64,000 nucleotides of DNA from Altererythrobacter sp. H2 (GTDB lineage: Bacteria > Pseudomonadota > Alphaproteobacteria > Sphingomonadales > Sphingomonadaceae): contig NZ_CP141285.1 of the NCBI RefSeq assembly GCF_035319885.1, positions 1,674,001-1,738,000 on the forward strand, in the 5' to 3' direction. Below the pieces are notes generated by a model. That model saw only the letters and a list, made by a program, of their open reading frames with translations, had not been told where the DNA came from and did no database searches. Positions within the stretch are counted from its first letter, which is position 1; every line of letters starts with the position of its first letter. A program made the position numbers and the translations under genes. This document shows positions 44,853 to 56,021 of the stretch, in pieces.

Positions 44853-47468
44853 ATGAGCGGGGGATCAAAGATCAGGGCCATCGGGCCACAGCAGCCGGAA
44901 ACGGCAGAGTTGCATGATGTGGATGGCGTTGTGGCACCGCAGCCACCTCAGTCGCAGGAAGAGGATTGGGATGACGCCGATGCGCCGGCCAGGCGCGTGC
45001 CGACCTGGCTGATCCCTGCTCTGGCCCTGCTCGCAATTGCCGGGTGGACGGGTTTTTATGGCTGGGCGCTGCGCGATGCCCTTCTGGCTGGTGGTTCTCC
45101 GCAGCAGTGGATCGGATGGGTCGGCGAGTGGGCTGTGCCAACCTTGCTCATCATTGCCACATGGCTCCTGATGGTTCGCAACAGCAGCCGCGAGATGGAA
45201 CGGTTCGGTCAGGTCGCCCATTCGCTTCGGGAAGAATCAGCCGCGCTTGAAAGCCGGTTGGTCACGGTGAACCGGGAACTCAGCCTGGCCCGGGAATTCC
45301 TCTCTGCGCAATCACGGGAATTGGAATCGCTGGGCCGGGTCGCGAGCGAGCGCCTCTCCGCGCACGCTGACCACATCCAGTCACTCGTTCGCAGCAACGG
45401 CAGCGAGATCGAGGCAATCGCGTCGGTCAGTACCACTGCACTGGAGAATATGGGCCGCTTGCGTGACGACTTGCCCGTCATCGCCAATTCGGCCCGCGAT
45501 GCCGCCAACCAGATCGGCAGTGCTGGCCGCACGGCCCAAGGCCAGATTGCCGAGCTTGTTGCCGGATTCGAGCGCCTCAACCAGTTCGGCCAGGCCAGCG
45601 AACGGCAAGTCGGCTCATTGCAGTCACGAGTGGATGCCGCCATCTCAGCCTTCGAAGCGCAGTTCGATCACATGGGCGATCTGACGGGGGCACGGTTCGA
45701 TGCCCTTCGTACTGCAAGCGAGGCGTTCCGGGTTGAGCTCGATGGTCGCGAGGTCGAAGCACTTGCCGCCCTGCGTCGCCGCACCGAAGCACTGGAACAG
45801 GAAGTCGCAACAACAAGGAACGCACTTGACGAGACCGAGGCGGAAGCTTTGCGCTCGATGCGTGCGCGGGTGATCGCCTTGCAACAGGAAGCGCGGCAAG
45901 TTGCCGGTGTGCTGCGTGACACAGAGGCGCAAGCTAGTGCGCTCTGGTCGAAACAGATTGAGGCCCTGAACGCCCGACTGCTCGGCGCAATCGACGAGAT
46001 CAAGGGGATCGATGAGGCCGCACTTGAATCGGCCAATCGCAAGCTCGAAGCGCTTCGCCACGAAGCGGAAAACGTTGATCGCAACATTGCGGAACGCGAT
46101 GCGCGCCTCTTTGCAAAGATTGCCGAGCGCCAGAGCGCCATGGCGAAAACCGAACGCGAGACACTTGCTGCACTGGAAGCCCGGATCGAGGCGCTGGACA
46201 GCCTGCTCGCCAGTCGGCGCGAAACCCTGCGCGAGCAGACCGAAGTGCTTGGCGCGCAGGGCCAGGCCGTGGCTGAAAAGCTGTGGGAGCTGCGCGGAGA
46301 CATGCGGGCCATCGCCGAGGCAGGCGAGGAGACCGAAAGCCGTCTGGCGGGCAGTATCGCTGCGCTGGCAGAAAAGCTGGCCGAGAGTCGTATGGCTTTG
46401 GCCGGCACTGATGAGGCCGTGGCCGAACTGACTGACGCCAGCATCCGATTGCTGGAACTGATCCAGGCCAGCGCCCAGCATTCACGGACCGAGCTGCCGG
46501 CGGCGCTCGAAGAGGCAGAGTCGCGACTTGGTACACTCGGCAAGGAAACGGACAGCCTGCGCGGCGTGCTCGATGATGCAGCCCGAAAGGGCGCTGACCT
46601 GTCAGCCTATGTCATTGCCACGCGCGAAGACAGCGAAGCCGCAATCGGCCGGATCGCGGAGGTGCAGACCGAGCTGGATTCAAGCACGGCGGCAAGTCTT
46701 TCGCGGATAGACGGTCTGCGGAGCGCCCTGGCTGGCGCGAGTGTCGAAAGCGACGCCTTGGCCGCCAAGGCAACCGGCGCCTTGCGGGATGCGATTGCCC
46801 TGCTCGAGCGGAATGCGCGTGAGGCTATCGTTTCGGTGGAGACACTGAGCGCCGATACCGTGCGGTCACTCGCAGAGAGGATTGCGGACCGGTCAGGCTC
46901 TGCCATCGAACAGGCACTTGCTGACAGCACTGAAGGTGCGCTTGCCGGGCTCGAACAGGCCAGCGCAAGGGCCACCGCCGCTGGACGAGAGGCGACCGTG
47001 CAACTGCGTGACCAGCTGGCACGGGTCAATGAACTGGCCGGAAATCTCGAGATGCGGGTGGCCCGGGCCCGCGAACTGGCAGAAGAGCAGGTCGACAACG
47101 ATTTCGCCCGGCGTGTCGCGCTCATCACCGAAGGCCTCAATTCGACCGCGATAGATATTGCAAAGGTCATTTCGACCGATGTCAGTGACAGTGCCTGGAC
47201 TTCGTACCTGCGGGGGGATCGCGGTATCTTCACCCGGCGTGCCGTCCGCCTGCTTGACAATACCCAGGCTCGCGAAATCGCCGAGCTCTACGATGCCGAC
47301 GTCGATTTCCGCGATAACGTCAGCCGCTACATTGCCGATTTCGAAAACATGCTGCGCACCCTGCTTTCCACCCGGGATGGCAAGTCCGTCAGCGTGACCC
47401 TGCTCAGTTCAGATATGGGCAAGCTTTACGTGGCGCTTGCGCAGGCGATCGAGCGGCTGCGCGCCTAA
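44853..47468 (+). CDS. tipN: TipN-like polar marker: two membrane helices and a very long coiled coil
   Basis: An 871-aa protein with an acidic N-terminal tail, two closely spaced membrane helices (about 50-75 and 92-111), then a coiled coil to about residue 760, rich in Ala, Glu, Arg and Leu. The conserved C-terminal domain contains DNDFARRVALITEGLNSTA, WTSYLRGDRGIFTRRAVRLL and LLSSDMGKLYVALAQAIERL. Size and layout match Caulobacter TipN, which marks the new pole and orients flagellum and division-plane assembly. The homology call is by architecture and C-terminal domain; the symbol is therefore provisional. Overlaps convergent DUF1467 by 4 nt. Confidence 0.75.
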   Translation: MSGGSKIRAIGPQQPETAELHDVDGVVAPQPPQSQEEDWDDADAPARRVPTWLIPALALLAIAGWTGFYGWALRDALLAGGSPQQWIGWVGEWAVPTLLIIATWLLMVRNSSREMERFGQVAHSLREESAALESRLVTVNRELSLAREFLSAQSRELESLGRVASERLSAHADHIQSLVRSNGSEIEAIASVSTTALENMGRLRDDLPVIANSARDAANQIGSAGRTAQGQIAELVAGFERLNQFGQASERQVGSLQSRVDAAISAFEAQFDHMGDLTGARFDALRTASEAFRVELDGREVEALAALRRRTEALEQEVATTRNALDETEAEALRSMRARVIALQQEARQVAGVLRDTEAQASALWSKQIEALNARLLGAIDEIKGIDEAALESANRKLEALRHEAENVDRNIAERDARLFAKIAERQSAMAKTERETLAALEARIEALDSLLASRRETLREQTEVLGAQGQAVAEKLWELRGDMRAIAEAGEETESRLAGSIAALAEKLAESRMALAGTDEAVAELTDASIRLLELIQASAQHSRTELPAALEEAESRLGTLGKETDSLRGVLDDAARKGADLSAYVIATREDSEAAIGRIAEVQTELDSSTAASLSRIDGLRSALAGASVESDALAAKATGALRDAIALLERNAREAIVSVETLSADTVRSLAERIADRSGSAIEQALADSTEGALAGLEQASARATAAGREATVQLRDQLARVNELAGNLEMRVARARELAEEQVDNDFARRVALITEGLNSTAIDIAKVISTDVSDSAWTSYLRGDRGIFTRRAVRLLDNTQAREIAELYDADVDFRDNVSRYIADFENMLRTLLSTRDGKSVSVTLLSSDMGKLYVALAQAIERLRA

Positions 47469-47734
47469 CCGATGTAATTGGTGATATCGAGCGCCTCGAC
47501 GCCGATCCAGCCAAACTCGAAATTGGCGATGTAGAGGCCGGTCAGAAGGGCGGCCAGAATGGTTGCACGGAGGGCCACCCGCCCGGGCCGGAAATTGACC
47601 GGTGCGCTGTCTGCTTGCCCAGGCACTTTGGCAACACCCGCCTCGTCAGCCGTTTGCACGCCGAACGGCAGCATCAGAAAGGCGCACATCACCCATACGA
47701 GGAAGTAGATCGCCAGTATCGAAGTCCAGCCCAT
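47465..47734 (-). CDS. DUF1467 family small membrane protein
   Basis: An 89-aa protein with two membrane helices (about residues 5-25, SILAIYFLVWVMCAFLMLPFG, and 59-78, ATILAALLTGLYIANFEFGW) and a short linker containing the family-typical LPFGVQTADEAG. DUF1467 proteins occur widely in Alphaproteobacteria, often next to rnj, birA or lpxtl genes; function unknown. Start ATG 47734 lies 4 nt after the rnj stop, so it ends the long nuo-birA-coaX-rnj unit. Confidence 0.9.
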   Translation of the reverse strand: MGWTSILAIYFLVWVMCAFLMLPFGVQTADEAGVAKVPGQADSAPVNFRPGRVALRATILAALLTGLYIANFEFGWIGVEALDITNYIG

Positions 47735-47738
47735 TTGA

Positions 47739-49388
47739 TCAGTCCCTTGCCAGCATGACCATGACTTGCGGCTTTTTACCCGACCAGCGTTGCGCCGCGC
47801 GCCGCGCCGCAAGCCGGGCAGCCTCGGTCACTTCCGCCGGATCGGCAGCCGCCTTGCCTTTGAGTTTTCTAACAGCAGTGGCCACGTCGGCTTCCGCTTC
47901 GGTGACGAAATCACCGTAATCCTCCACCAGCGGCAAGCCGAGTCCACTGACCTGTGCCTGCCCCCCGCCATCGAGGGACACCATCACGACCCCGTTATGG
48001 GCCAGCCTCCGGCGCATCACGATGGCCTCGCCGTTGGCCGGCACGATCATGTCACCGTCCAGCACGAGGCGCCCGGATTCGACCCGGGCAATCCGCTCAG
48101 GCTTTCCGGGGGCGAGCCGGACAATATCACCATTCTTCTGGACGACATTGTGGGGAATCCCGTGCGCCCGCCCAACTCGCGCCTGTTCCTGCATGTGGCG
48201 CATCTCGCCATGGACCGGCACGAGGATCTCGGGCCTGAGCCAACCGTAAAGCGCTTCAAGCTCGGGGCGTCCGGGATGGCCCGAAACGTGGATGGCCGAC
48301 TGGCGATCTGTCACCATGACAATGCCGCGCTCGGCAAGCTGGTTCTGGATCCGGCCAATCGCCAGCTCATTTCCGGGTATCTGGCGGCTTGAGAACAAGA
48401 CAACGTCACCTGCCACCAGATCGATCTGATGGCTGCTGTCGGCGATGCGGGCCAGGGCCGCACGCGGCTCTCCCTGCCCGCCAGTTGCCAGGATCAGCAC
48501 TTCCCCGCGTGGCAGGCCCATGGCCGTATCGAAATCGACTGTTTCGGGAAAATCGGCCAGATAGCCGTTGTCCTGTGCCACTTCGATGATGCGATCGAGC
48601 GAGCGCCCGGCAACGCAGAGCTGCCGCCCTGTTTCCCGCGCAACTTCACCAAGGGTCTGGAGACGGGCGACGTTCGAGGCAAAGGTCGTCACCAGCACAC
48701 GCCGCCCCGTGTGGAGGCGCACCTCGTCCATCAGCGCCTGATAAACAGCTCCCTCCGAACCGCTGGCTTCGGGGTTGAAGACATTGGTGGAATCGCACAC
48801 CAGCGCCAGCACGCCCTCGTCACCAATCGCGACGAGTTCCTCTTCGGTCGCCGGCACGCCGACAATCGGATCTTCGTCCAGCTTCCAGTCACCGGTGTGG
48901 AACACCCGGCCATAGGGCGTGTCGATTACCAGGGCGTTGCCCTCGGCAATCGAGTGCGCCAACGGGATATAGCGGACGGTGAAATCGCCGAGGCGAATGG
49001 TGCCGTGATCATCCTCGATCACATGCAGTTTGACCCGCCCGGCCAACCCGGCCTCTGCCAGCTTGCGCTTGACCAGATCGGCCGTGAACGGGGTGGCATA
49101 GAGTGGCACGCCAAGCTCTTCCGCGAAGTAGGGTACCGCCCCGATGTGATCCTCATGGGCATGGGTCAGCACAATCCCCAGAAGATCTTTCCGCCGGTCC
49201 TCGATGAAAGCCAGGTCAGCAAAGACCAGTTCGGTGCCGGGATATTCGTTGGCACCGAATGTCATGCCAAGATCCACCATCAGCCACTTGCCGTTGCAGC
49301 CATAGAGATTGACGTTCATCCCGATCTCGGCGCTGCCGCCCAGTGCGAGGAACAGCAGTTCTTTTTCGGGGGTGAAATCCTTTTTCAT
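47739..49388 (-). CDS. rnj: Ribonuclease J
   Basis: A 549-aa metallo-beta-lactamase/beta-CASP nuclease with both endonuclease and 5' exonuclease activities in rRNA and mRNA processing. Metal motif [42 protein letters not shown], beta-[18 protein letters not shown] and [11 protein letters not shown]-like motif C ([10 protein letters not shown]) are present, with the C-terminal domain beyond. It overlaps coaX by ATGA; this birA-coaX-rnj order downstream of nuoN is common in Alphaproteobacteria. Confidence 0.96.
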   Translation of the reverse strand: MKKDFTPEKELLFLALGGSAEIGMNVNLYGCNGKWLMVDLGMTFGANEYPGTELVFADLAFIEDRRKDLLGIVLTHAHEDHIGAVPYFAEELGVPLYATPFTADLVKRKLAEAGLAGRVKLHVIEDDHGTIRLGDFTVRYIPLAHSIAEGNALVIDTPYGRVFHTGDWKLDEDPIVGVPATEEELVAIGDEGVLALVCDSTNVFNPEASGSEGAVYQALMDEVRLHTGRRVLVTTFASNVARLQTLGEVARETGRQLCVAGRSLDRIIEVAQDNGYLADFPETVDFDTAMGLPRGEVLILATGGQGEPRAALARIADSSHQIDLVAGDVVLFSSRQIPGNELAIGRIQNQLAERGIVMVTDRQSAIHVSGHPGRPELEALYGWLRPEILVPVHGEMRHMQEQARVGRAHGIPHNVVQKNGDIVRLAPGKPERIARVESGRLVLDGDMIVPANGEAIVMRRRLAHNGVVMVSLDGGGQAQVSGLGLPLVEDYGDFVTEAEADVATAVRKLKGKAAADPAEVTEAARLAARRAAQRWSGKKPQVMVMLARD

Positions 49389-50176
49389 CGGGCGGCCCGC
49401 TCAGCAAGGATTGCGAGCCCGTCCAGTGTCAGGTCGGCATCAACGGCGCCGAACATCCGGGTGTGCTTGTCAAACAGGATCGCCAGCCCACCGGTGGCAA
49501 TGACCATTGCAGGGCGGCCGATCTGCTGGCGCATCCGCTCGATCAGCCCCTCCATCATGGCGATATAGCCCCAGAATACGCCGATCAGCATCTGGTCCTC
49601 GGTGTTGCGCCCCATCACGCTGTCGCTCTCGGGGGAGCGGATCGCGATGCGCGGAAGTTTGGCCGTATTGCCGACCAACGCGTCGAGCGACAGGTTGATC
49701 CCCGGCGCGATGATCCCGCCCTTGTATGCGCCGTTGAAATCGACCGCATCGAAGGTCGTTGCCGTGCCGAAGTCGACCACGATCTTGTCACCGGGATACT
49801 TTTCATGCGCTGCAATGGTGTTGAGCGCACGGTCCGCTCCCAGTGAGCGGGGTTCGTCCACGTCGATCAGGAAACCCCATTCAGCGGCTCCCTCGCCTGC
49901 AATCAGCGGCGTGATGGAGAAATACTTCTCGGCGAGAACGGTAAGGTTATGGATCGCCCGCGGCACCACCGATCCGATGATGATCTGCGTCACATCGGTC
50001 CGTGCAAATCCCTCAATCTGGAGCAGTTGCAGAAGCCAGACCGCATACTCGTCTCCGGTGCGCCTCGGGTCGGTCGCAATCCGCCAGCGCGCCTTGATCT
50101 CGCGCCCCCCTTTGCCATCCATGGCGTACAGGGCGAAAACCACATTCGTGTTCCCGACATCGGCGGCAAGCAACAT
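49385..50176 (-). CDS. coaX: Type III pantothenate kinase
   Basis: Phosphorylates pantothenate, the first step of coenzyme A synthesis. The 263-aa ASKHA-fold kinase has phosphate motif [13 protein letters not shown], pantothenate-site [13 protein letters not shown] and the catalytic [12 protein letters not shown], followed by [15 protein letters not shown] and IATGGLA. Type III enzymes are not feedback-inhibited by CoA. Three nt separate it from birA and it overlaps rnj by ATGA. Confidence 0.97.
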   Translation of the reverse strand: MLLAADVGNTNVVFALYAMDGKGGREIKARWRIATDPRRTGDEYAVWLLQLLQIEGFARTDVTQIIIGSVVPRAIHNLTVLAEKYFSITPLIAGEGAAEWGFLIDVDEPRSLGADRALNTIAAHEKYPGDKIVVDFGTATTFDAVDFNGAYKGGIIAPGINLSLDALVGNTAKLPRIAIRSPESDSVMGRNTEDQMLIGVFWGYIAMMEGLIERMRQQIGRPAMVIATGGLAILFDKHTRMFGAVDADLTLDGLAILAERAAR

Positions 50177-50179
50177 TAT

Positions 50180-50902
50180 TCAGGTTCCTTGGTCTGCGAT
50201 CATGACATCGCCAGCGTGGATAGGACGGGTGGCACCATTGGGCAGAAGGAGCAAGAGCGAGCCGTCCTCCGCCAGCCCTGCAACCTTGCCATCCACCGCA
50301 ACTGCGGTTCCGTCGTGAACTTTGAGCGGTGTGCCTTTGGGCAGTCCTGCAGCCTGCCATCGCCGCAACAAGGGCTCCAGGCCATAGGTGCGCCATCGCT
50401 CCAGTTCCCGAGCGAACATGCCTGCCAGCGAGCCAGCGAACAGATTGCGGTCAGGAGCCGGCCCGAACGCGGCGAACGACAGCGTCTCGCGATCGGGCAG
50501 GTCCGGAGCCTCTGCCAGATTGACACCGATACCGACGACGACCGCATCCCCCTGCCCTTCCAGCAGGATACCGGCAAGCTTGGCCTTCATGTAAAGCAGA
50601 TCGTTGGGCCACTTGAGGTGCAGACGACTGGCGTCAGGCACGAGCGGCACGGTTGCTTCGTGCAACGCCATGCCTGCGAGCAAGGCGAGCGTCGGCGCAG
50701 GCGGATCGCCCGGAAGGCGATGGACCACGGTCGAACCCATGAAATTACCCAGGCCACCGTTCCATCGCCGCCCCTGGCGGCCCCTGCCAGCAGTCTGCCG
50801 ATCGGCAACCAGCCACTGGCCTTCGGCAATGCGCTCACCTGCCTTCAGTCTTTCAAGCAGGTCACTGTTGGTCGATCCGGTTTCGGCGATGTACTCAATC
50901 AA
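50180..50902 (-). CDS. birA: Biotin--[acetyl-CoA-carboxylase] ligase
   Basis: Attaches biotin to the biotin carboxyl carrier protein. The 240-aa enzyme lacks the DNA-binding N-terminus of E. coli BirA, so it is a group I ligase with no repressor role. Visible: AETGSTNSDLLERL, the biotinoyl-AMP loop GRGRQGRRWNG, LHLKWPNDLLYMKAKLAGIL and GIGVNLAE. The start codon is TTG 50902, with GAGG about 9 nt upstream; it follows nuoN by 27 nt, as in many Alphaproteobacteria. Confidence 0.95.
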   Translation of the reverse strand: MIEYIAETGSTNSDLLERLKAGERIAEGQWLVADRQTAGRGRQGRRWNGGLGNFMGSTVVHRLPGDPPAPTLALLAGMALHEATVPLVPDASRLHLKWPNDLLYMKAKLAGILLEGQGDAVVVGIGVNLAEAPDLPDRETLSFAAFGPAPDRNLFAGSLAGMFARELERWRTYGLEPLLRRWQAAGLPKGTPLKVHDGTAVAVDGKVAGLAEDGSLLLLLPNGATRPIHAGDVMIADQGT

Positions 50903-50929
50903 ACCGGCAACCTCGGGTCCGCAGAAGCA

Positions 50930-52393
50930 TCAAGGTAGCAGGAACAACGCACTGGCTGCCTTGTCGGCCAGATCGCCAAGGGAACGATTGAGAAGGTAAC
51001 CGAGCGGCGAGACGATCACGGTCGTGATGATCAGCACAGTCCAGTGCGCCCTGGTGCTATCGGCAACCGTCGCGTCGGAGGGAGCGTCGAAGAACATGAC
51101 TTTGACGAACTTGATGTAGTAGAATGCACCGATCACGCTTGCTGCCACCCCGATGGCGGCCAGCAGGACCAGGTCTGCCTCGATTGCCGCCTGGAACACC
51201 ACGAACTTGCCCCAGAAGCCGAACAGGGGCGGAATTCCGGCCAGGCTGAACATCATGGCGAGCAGGCACCACGCCAGCGCAGGGCGCTTTGCCGAGAGGC
51301 CTGCAATGTCATCGAAGGTTTCAAGCGCGCGGCCATCGTTGTCATAGAGCATCATCAGCGCGACGAAGCTGCCCAGTGTCATTGCGACATAGATTGCCAG
51401 ATAGACGAACATCGCGCTGGCTCCCGCTGCATTGGCGGCAGCAAGGCCAATCAGGATGAAGCCGACGTTGTTGATCGAGGAATAGGCCAGCAACCGCTTC
51501 AGGTTGTTCTGCCCGATGGCACCAAGTGCGCCCACGACGATTGAGGCAAGAGCGGCAAAGATGACGACCTGCCGCCATGCATCGACCTGGCTGCCAAATG
51601 CGTCCATTGCCACGCGAGCGGTTAGCGCCACAGCCGCCACCTTGGGGGCGGTAGCAAAGAAGGTCGTGACCGGGGTGGGCGCGCCTTCGTAAACGTCCGG
51701 CGTCCACATATGGAAGGGCACGGCCGAGATCTTGAAAGCGAGGCCCGCCAGCACAAAGATCACGCCAAACAGCATGCCGTTCGACATCTCGCCTTCGAGC
51801 GCCACCCGCAGGCCGGCGAAGCTGGTGGTTCCGCCAAATCCGTAGAGCAGGCTGATGCCGTAAAGCAGGATGCCGCTGGCCAGTGCGCCGAGCACGAAAT
51901 ATTTCAGGCCCGCCTCGGCGGAGCGGCTGTCATTGCGGAGGTAGGCCGCCAGCACATAAGCGGCGAGGCTGTTGAGCTCCAGCCCGAGGTAGAGCGTCAG
52001 CAGGTCGCTGGCCGAGACCATGAGGCTCATGCCCAGTGTCGCCAGAAGCACCAGCACCGGGTATTCGGGCTTCATCGCCTTGAGGCGCCCAAACCAGTGC
52101 GGCGCGACGACAAGACAGCCGATGGCGGCGAGGTAGATGAGCGCTTTGGCGAAGCCCGCGAAGGCGTCTGCGCGAATGAGGTCTCCGAATGCGTAGGTCT
52201 CGGGGCCGACCTTGCCAAGGTGCAGCACCGGCCAGAGGAGCATCCCAGCGCCGAACAGCGCGGTTACTGCCAGGATCGTGACAAGGCGGGCGGCCTTGTC
52301 GCCGCCCCAGGCCGAAGCGAGCACCAGCAGCAGGCTGGAAACCGCCAGCAGCAGTTCAGGCGCGATCAGCGCAAAAGAGGCTGCGGTGTTCAT
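50930..52393 (-). CDS. nuoN: NADH-quinone oxidoreductase subunit N
   Basis: Antiporter-like membrane subunit of respiratory complex I, one of three proton channels. The 487-aa protein has about 14 membrane helices, with the conserved LELNSLAAYVLAAY, FKISAVPFHMWTPDVYEGAPTPVTTF and NNLKRLLAYSSINNVGFILIG segments containing the proton-path Lys and Glu residues. Its ATG shares one base with the nuoM stop (TGATG). Last nuo gene before birA. Confidence 0.97.
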   Translation of the reverse strand: MNTAASFALIAPELLLAVSSLLLVLASAWGGDKAARLVTILAVTALFGAGMLLWPVLHLGKVGPETYAFGDLIRADAFAGFAKALIYLAAIGCLVVAPHWFGRLKAMKPEYPVLVLLATLGMSLMVSASDLLTLYLGLELNSLAAYVLAAYLRNDSRSAEAGLKYFVLGALASGILLYGISLLYGFGGTTSFAGLRVALEGEMSNGMLFGVIFVLAGLAFKISAVPFHMWTPDVYEGAPTPVTTFFATAPKVAAVALTARVAMDAFGSQVDAWRQVVIFAALASIVVGALGAIGQNNLKRLLAYSSINNVGFILIGLAAANAAGASAMFVYLAIYVAMTLGSFVALMMLYDNDGRALETFDDIAGLSAKRPALAWCLLAMMFSLAGIPPLFGFWGKFVVFQAAIEADLVLLAAIGVAASVIGAFYYIKFVKVMFFDAPSDATVADSTRAHWTVLIITTVIVSPLGYLLNRSLGDLADKAASALFLLP

Positions 52394-53949
52394 CAGTGCG
52401 CTCCCTCTTTTCCGGTCTCGTGCGGCAGGGGCGCAACCGCATTGGCGGCCTCCGAACGTGCCTCCCCGGCGGCAAGCCGGGCATCGCCTTCAGGCGCAGC
52501 ACGCGCCACGCGCGCTTCAAGTGAGGCAATGTCCTTGCGCATGGGAGCGAGGAAGCTCTCCGGATAGACACCCATCCACAGTACGGCAGCGGCGATCGGG
52601 GCGAGCATGGCCCATTCGCGGGCGTTGAGATCGGTCATCGCCGCAGCGTCAGCGTTCTTCTGCACGCCGAAAGCAACCCGCCAGTAGAGATAGAGCATGT
52701 AAGCTGCGCCCAGAATGATGCCGGTGGTGCACACCAGCGTGACCCAGCTGGAAACCTGATAGATCCCGGCAAGGCTGAGAAATTCTCCGACGAAACCGCT
52801 GGTGCCCGGCAGGCCGATGCTGGCCATGGTGAACAGGAGGAAGAACAGCGCATACTTCGGCATGTTGATGCTGAGGCCCCCGTAGCGGCTGATCTCGCGG
52901 GTGTGCAGCCGGTCGTAGATTATGCCGACACACAGGAACAACGCCCCCGATACAAGGCCGTGGCTCAGCATGACAATCATTGAGCCTTCGAGCCCCTGCA
53001 CATTGAAGGCGAACAGGCCGATGGTCACGATCGCCATGTGCGCAACCGATGAATAGGCAATCAGCTTCTTCATGTCCTGCTGCACCAGAGCAATCAGGCT
53101 GGTTACCACGACCGCGATCATGCTGAGCGCGAACACCAGCCAGGCAAACTGCGCGCTCGCTTCGGGGAACATCGGCAGGCTGAACCGGATGAAGCCATAG
53201 CCACCCATCTTCAGCAGCACACCGGCGAGGATGACCGAGCCGGCAGTCGGCGCCTGCACGTGGGCGTCAGGCAGCCAGGTGTGGACCGGCCACATCGGCA
53301 TTTTCACCGCAAAGCTGGCGAAGAATGCGAGCCACAGCCAGGTCTGCACTTCCGGCGCGAAGTCGTACTGCATCAGCGTGGGGATATCGGTCGTGCCCGC
53401 CTCATTGACCATCCACAGCATCGCCACGAGCATCAACAGCGAACCAAGCAGGGTATAGAGGAAGAACTTGTAGCTGGCGTAGATGCGGTCTGCCCCGCCC
53501 CAGATGCCGATGATCAGGTACATCGGGATCAGGCCGGCTTCGAACATGATGTAGAACAGGAACAGGTCCTGCGCCGAAAACACGCCGATCATCAGCGTTT
53601 CCATTACGAGGAACGCGGCCATGTATTCGCCGACGCGCTTCTGGACCGCTTCCCAGCTGGCCAGGATGCAGATCGGCATCAGGAACACGCTGAGCACGAT
53701 CAGGAGCAGCGCAATCCCGTCAATGCCGAGCGCGTAGGTGAATCCGGCGAACAGGTCGGCCCGCTCGGTGAACTGCCACTGGGCCCCGCCGATGTCATAG
53801 TTGACCCACAGCAGGATGCCGAGCGCAAGGTTGACCAGCGTCGCTGCCAGCGCCGTTAAGCGCGCCTGCGGGGCGCTCAGGAACAGGCAGGCAATCGCCG
53901 CAACAAGCGGCACCGCCAGCATGACGGACAGGATGGGAAAGCCCCCCAT
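52393..53949 (-). CDS. nuoM: NADH-quinone oxidoreductase subunit M
   Basis: Antiporter-like proton-pumping subunit of complex I, 518 aa and about 14 membrane helices. Landmarks are [18 protein letters not shown] (conserved Glu), [26 protein letters not shown] (Lys) and [14 protein letters not shown]. The C-terminal about 45 residues beyond the membrane domain are Ala/Glu/Arg-rich. One-base overlaps connect it to nuoL upstream and nuoN downstream. Confidence 0.97.
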   Translation of the reverse strand: MGGFPILSVMLAVPLVAAIACLFLSAPQARLTALAATLVNLALGILLWVNYDIGGAQWQFTERADLFAGFTYALGIDGIALLLIVLSVFLMPICILASWEAVQKRVGEYMAAFLVMETLMIGVFSAQDLFLFYIMFEAGLIPMYLIIGIWGGADRIYASYKFFLYTLLGSLLMLVAMLWMVNEAGTTDIPTLMQYDFAPEVQTWLWLAFFASFAVKMPMWPVHTWLPDAHVQAPTAGSVILAGVLLKMGGYGFIRFSLPMFPEASAQFAWLVFALSMIAVVVTSLIALVQQDMKKLIAYSSVAHMAIVTIGLFAFNVQGLEGSMIVMLSHGLVSGALFLCVGIIYDRLHTREISRYGGLSINMPKYALFFLLFTMASIGLPGTSGFVGEFLSLAGIYQVSSWVTLVCTTGIILGAAYMLYLYWRVAFGVQKNADAAAMTDLNAREWAMLAPIAAAVLWMGVYPESFLAPMRKDIASLEARVARAAPEGDARLAAGEARSEAANAVAPLPHETGKEGAH

Positions 53950-56021
53950 TACATCAGCACCCAGGTAATCGCGGCGATCAGGCCCAGCAGCATGATCAGC
54001 GCATAGCTATAGAGATATCCGGACTGGACCTTCTTCGCGAGGGCCGCACCCTGCACCACCAGCGAAGCCACGCCATCGGGTCCGAAGCGGTCAATCAAGC
54101 CCTTGTCGCCCTTTTGCCAGAAGATCCGGCCGAACCAGAAAGCAGGTTTCACGAACAGCAGGTCGTAAAGTTCATCGAAGTACCACTTGTTGAACACGAA
54201 CCGGTGGACGAAGCTGAACTGCTCGACAAACTTGGCCGGGATAGAGGTATCCTTGATATACGCCAGCCACGCTCCGAACAGGCCAAGCAGCATGACGAAC
54301 GTGGCCGTCAGCTTGACCCAGTAAGGCACGGCATGGAGCCGGTGGATCAGGTTCTCGTTGTAGAAGATCGAACCTGCCCAGAACGCCTCGCTGTCGATGA
54401 AGGCGTCCTTGAACACAAACCCTGCGAATACCGCCCCAAGGGTCAGCACGCCGAGCGGCACGAGCATCGACCACGGGCTCTCATGCGGATGATATCCGGC
54501 CGTGCCGTCGGATTCCTGCGGCGAAGGGACTGAATGGGTCACGTCCTGTCCCGCATCTTCCTGGCGCGGCGGATTGTGTTCGTGGGGATCATCATGTCCA
54601 TGCGCCACGGCGTGCTGGATGTGCTCGCTCAGCGCCCAGCGGGGCTTGCCCCAGAACGTCAGGAACATCAGGCGCCAGCTGTAAAAGCTCGTGAGCAGGG
54701 CAGCGACCGCACCGGCCCAGAAGGCAAAGTGCGCCAGCCCGGTTTCGCGGGCGTAGGCCGCCTCGAGAATGGCATCCTTCGAATAGAAACCCGCAAAGCC
54801 GAACACGTAGAGTACGCCAACGCCCGTAATGGCGAGCGTACCCGCAAGCATCGCCCAGAAGGTCAGCGGGATGTGCTTACGCAGGCCTCCATAATACCGC
54901 ATGTCCTGCTCATGGTGCATCGCATGGATGACCGAGCCTGCGCCCAGGAACAACAGAGCCTTGAAGAAGGCATGGGTAAACAGGTGGAACATGGCCGCGC
55001 CATATGCGCCCACACCAGCTGCGAAAAACATGTAGCCGAGCTGCGAGCAGGTCGAATAGGCGATGACCCGCTTGATGTCCCACTGTGTGGTGCCGATGGT
55101 CGCCGCGAAGAAGCAGGTTGCAGCGCCCACGAACACCACCATGCCGAGCGCGACCGGTGCGGTCTCGAACATCGGCGAGAGGCGGCACACCATGAACACG
55201 CCGGCGGTCACCATGGTCGCAGCGTGGATCAGTGCGGAGACCGGGGTTGGGCCCTCCATTGCGTCAGGCAGCCAGGTGTGCAGGCCGAGCTGCGCTGATT
55301 TGCCCATCGCGCCGATGAACAGCAGGATGCACAGCACGTCCATCGTCGCGAGGCGATAGCCGAGGAAGCCGATCGTACTGCCGCTCATCGCCGGGGCCGC
55401 TTGGAGGATTTCGGTGATCGAGGTCGTCTGGAACACCAGATAGGTGCCGAAAATCCCGAGCATGAAACCAAGGTCGCCGACGCGGTTGACCACGAAGGCC
55501 TTCATCGCCGCCTTGTTGGCGCTCGGCTTCCGGAACCAGAACCCGATCAGCAGGTAGCTGGCAAGGCCCACCCCTTCCCAACCGAAGAACATCTGAACGA
55601 GGTTATCGGCGGTCACCAGCATCAGCATGGCGAAGGTGAACAGGCTGAGGTAGGCGAAAAACCGGGGCTGGTCCGGGTCTTCGTCCATGTAACCCCAGCT
55701 GTAGAGGTGGACGAGCGCGGAAACGCTGTTGATGACCACCAGCATGACCGCCGTCAGCGTGTCGACCCGCAGCGCCCAGTCAAAGCTGAGCGTGCCGGAC
55801 TGGACCCACTTGAGCACAGGCACCACAGTCGCCTGCTCGCTTCCGCTGAGGAACCCGAGGAAGATCGGCCAGCTCAGCGCGCACGAGATGAACAGCGTGC
55901 CAGTGGTGATCGACTTGGCGACCGTATTGCCGAGCGCACGGTTGCCCAGCCCCGCCACAATTGCAGCGAGCAGGGGCAGGAATACGATTATCAGGATCGA
56001 GGTCGAGGTCACGTCCGTCAC
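53949..56021 (-). CDS. nuoL: NADH-quinone oxidoreductase subunit L
   Basis: Largest antiporter-like subunit of complex I, at the distal end of the membrane arm, with a long lateral helix at its C-terminus. The 690-aa protein carries [45 protein letters not shown] and [18 protein letters not shown]. An insert of about 50 residues before the C-terminal helices is rich in His, Asp and Pro ([12 protein letters not shown]). The start is GTG 56021, overlapping the nuoK stop (GTGA). Confidence 0.97.
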   Translation of the reverse strand: MTDVTSTSILIIVFLPLLAAIVAGLGNRALGNTVAKSITTGTLFISCALSWPIFLGFLSGSEQATVVPVLKWVQSGTLSFDWALRVDTLTAVMLVVINSVSALVHLYSWGYMDEDPDQPRFFAYLSLFTFAMLMLVTADNLVQMFFGWEGVGLASYLLIGFWFRKPSANKAAMKAFVVNRVGDLGFMLGIFGTYLVFQTTSITEILQAAPAMSGSTIGFLGYRLATMDVLCILLFIGAMGKSAQLGLHTWLPDAMEGPTPVSALIHAATMVTAGVFMVCRLSPMFETAPVALGMVVFVGAATCFFAATIGTTQWDIKRVIAYSTCSQLGYMFFAAGVGAYGAAMFHLFTHAFFKALLFLGAGSVIHAMHHEQDMRYYGGLRKHIPLTFWAMLAGTLAITGVGVLYVFGFAGFYSKDAILEAAYARETGLAHFAFWAGAVAALLTSFYSWRLMFLTFWGKPRWALSEHIQHAVAHGHDDPHEHNPPRQEDAGQDVTHSVPSPQESDGTAGYHPHESPWSMLVPLGVLTLGAVFAGFVFKDAFIDSEAFWAGSIFYNENLIHRLHAVPYWVKLTATFVMLLGLFGAWLAYIKDTSIPAKFVEQFSFVHRFVFNKWYFDELYDLLFVKPAFWFGRIFWQKGDKGLIDRFGPDGVASLVVQGAALAKKVQSGYLYSYALIMLLGLIAAITWVLM

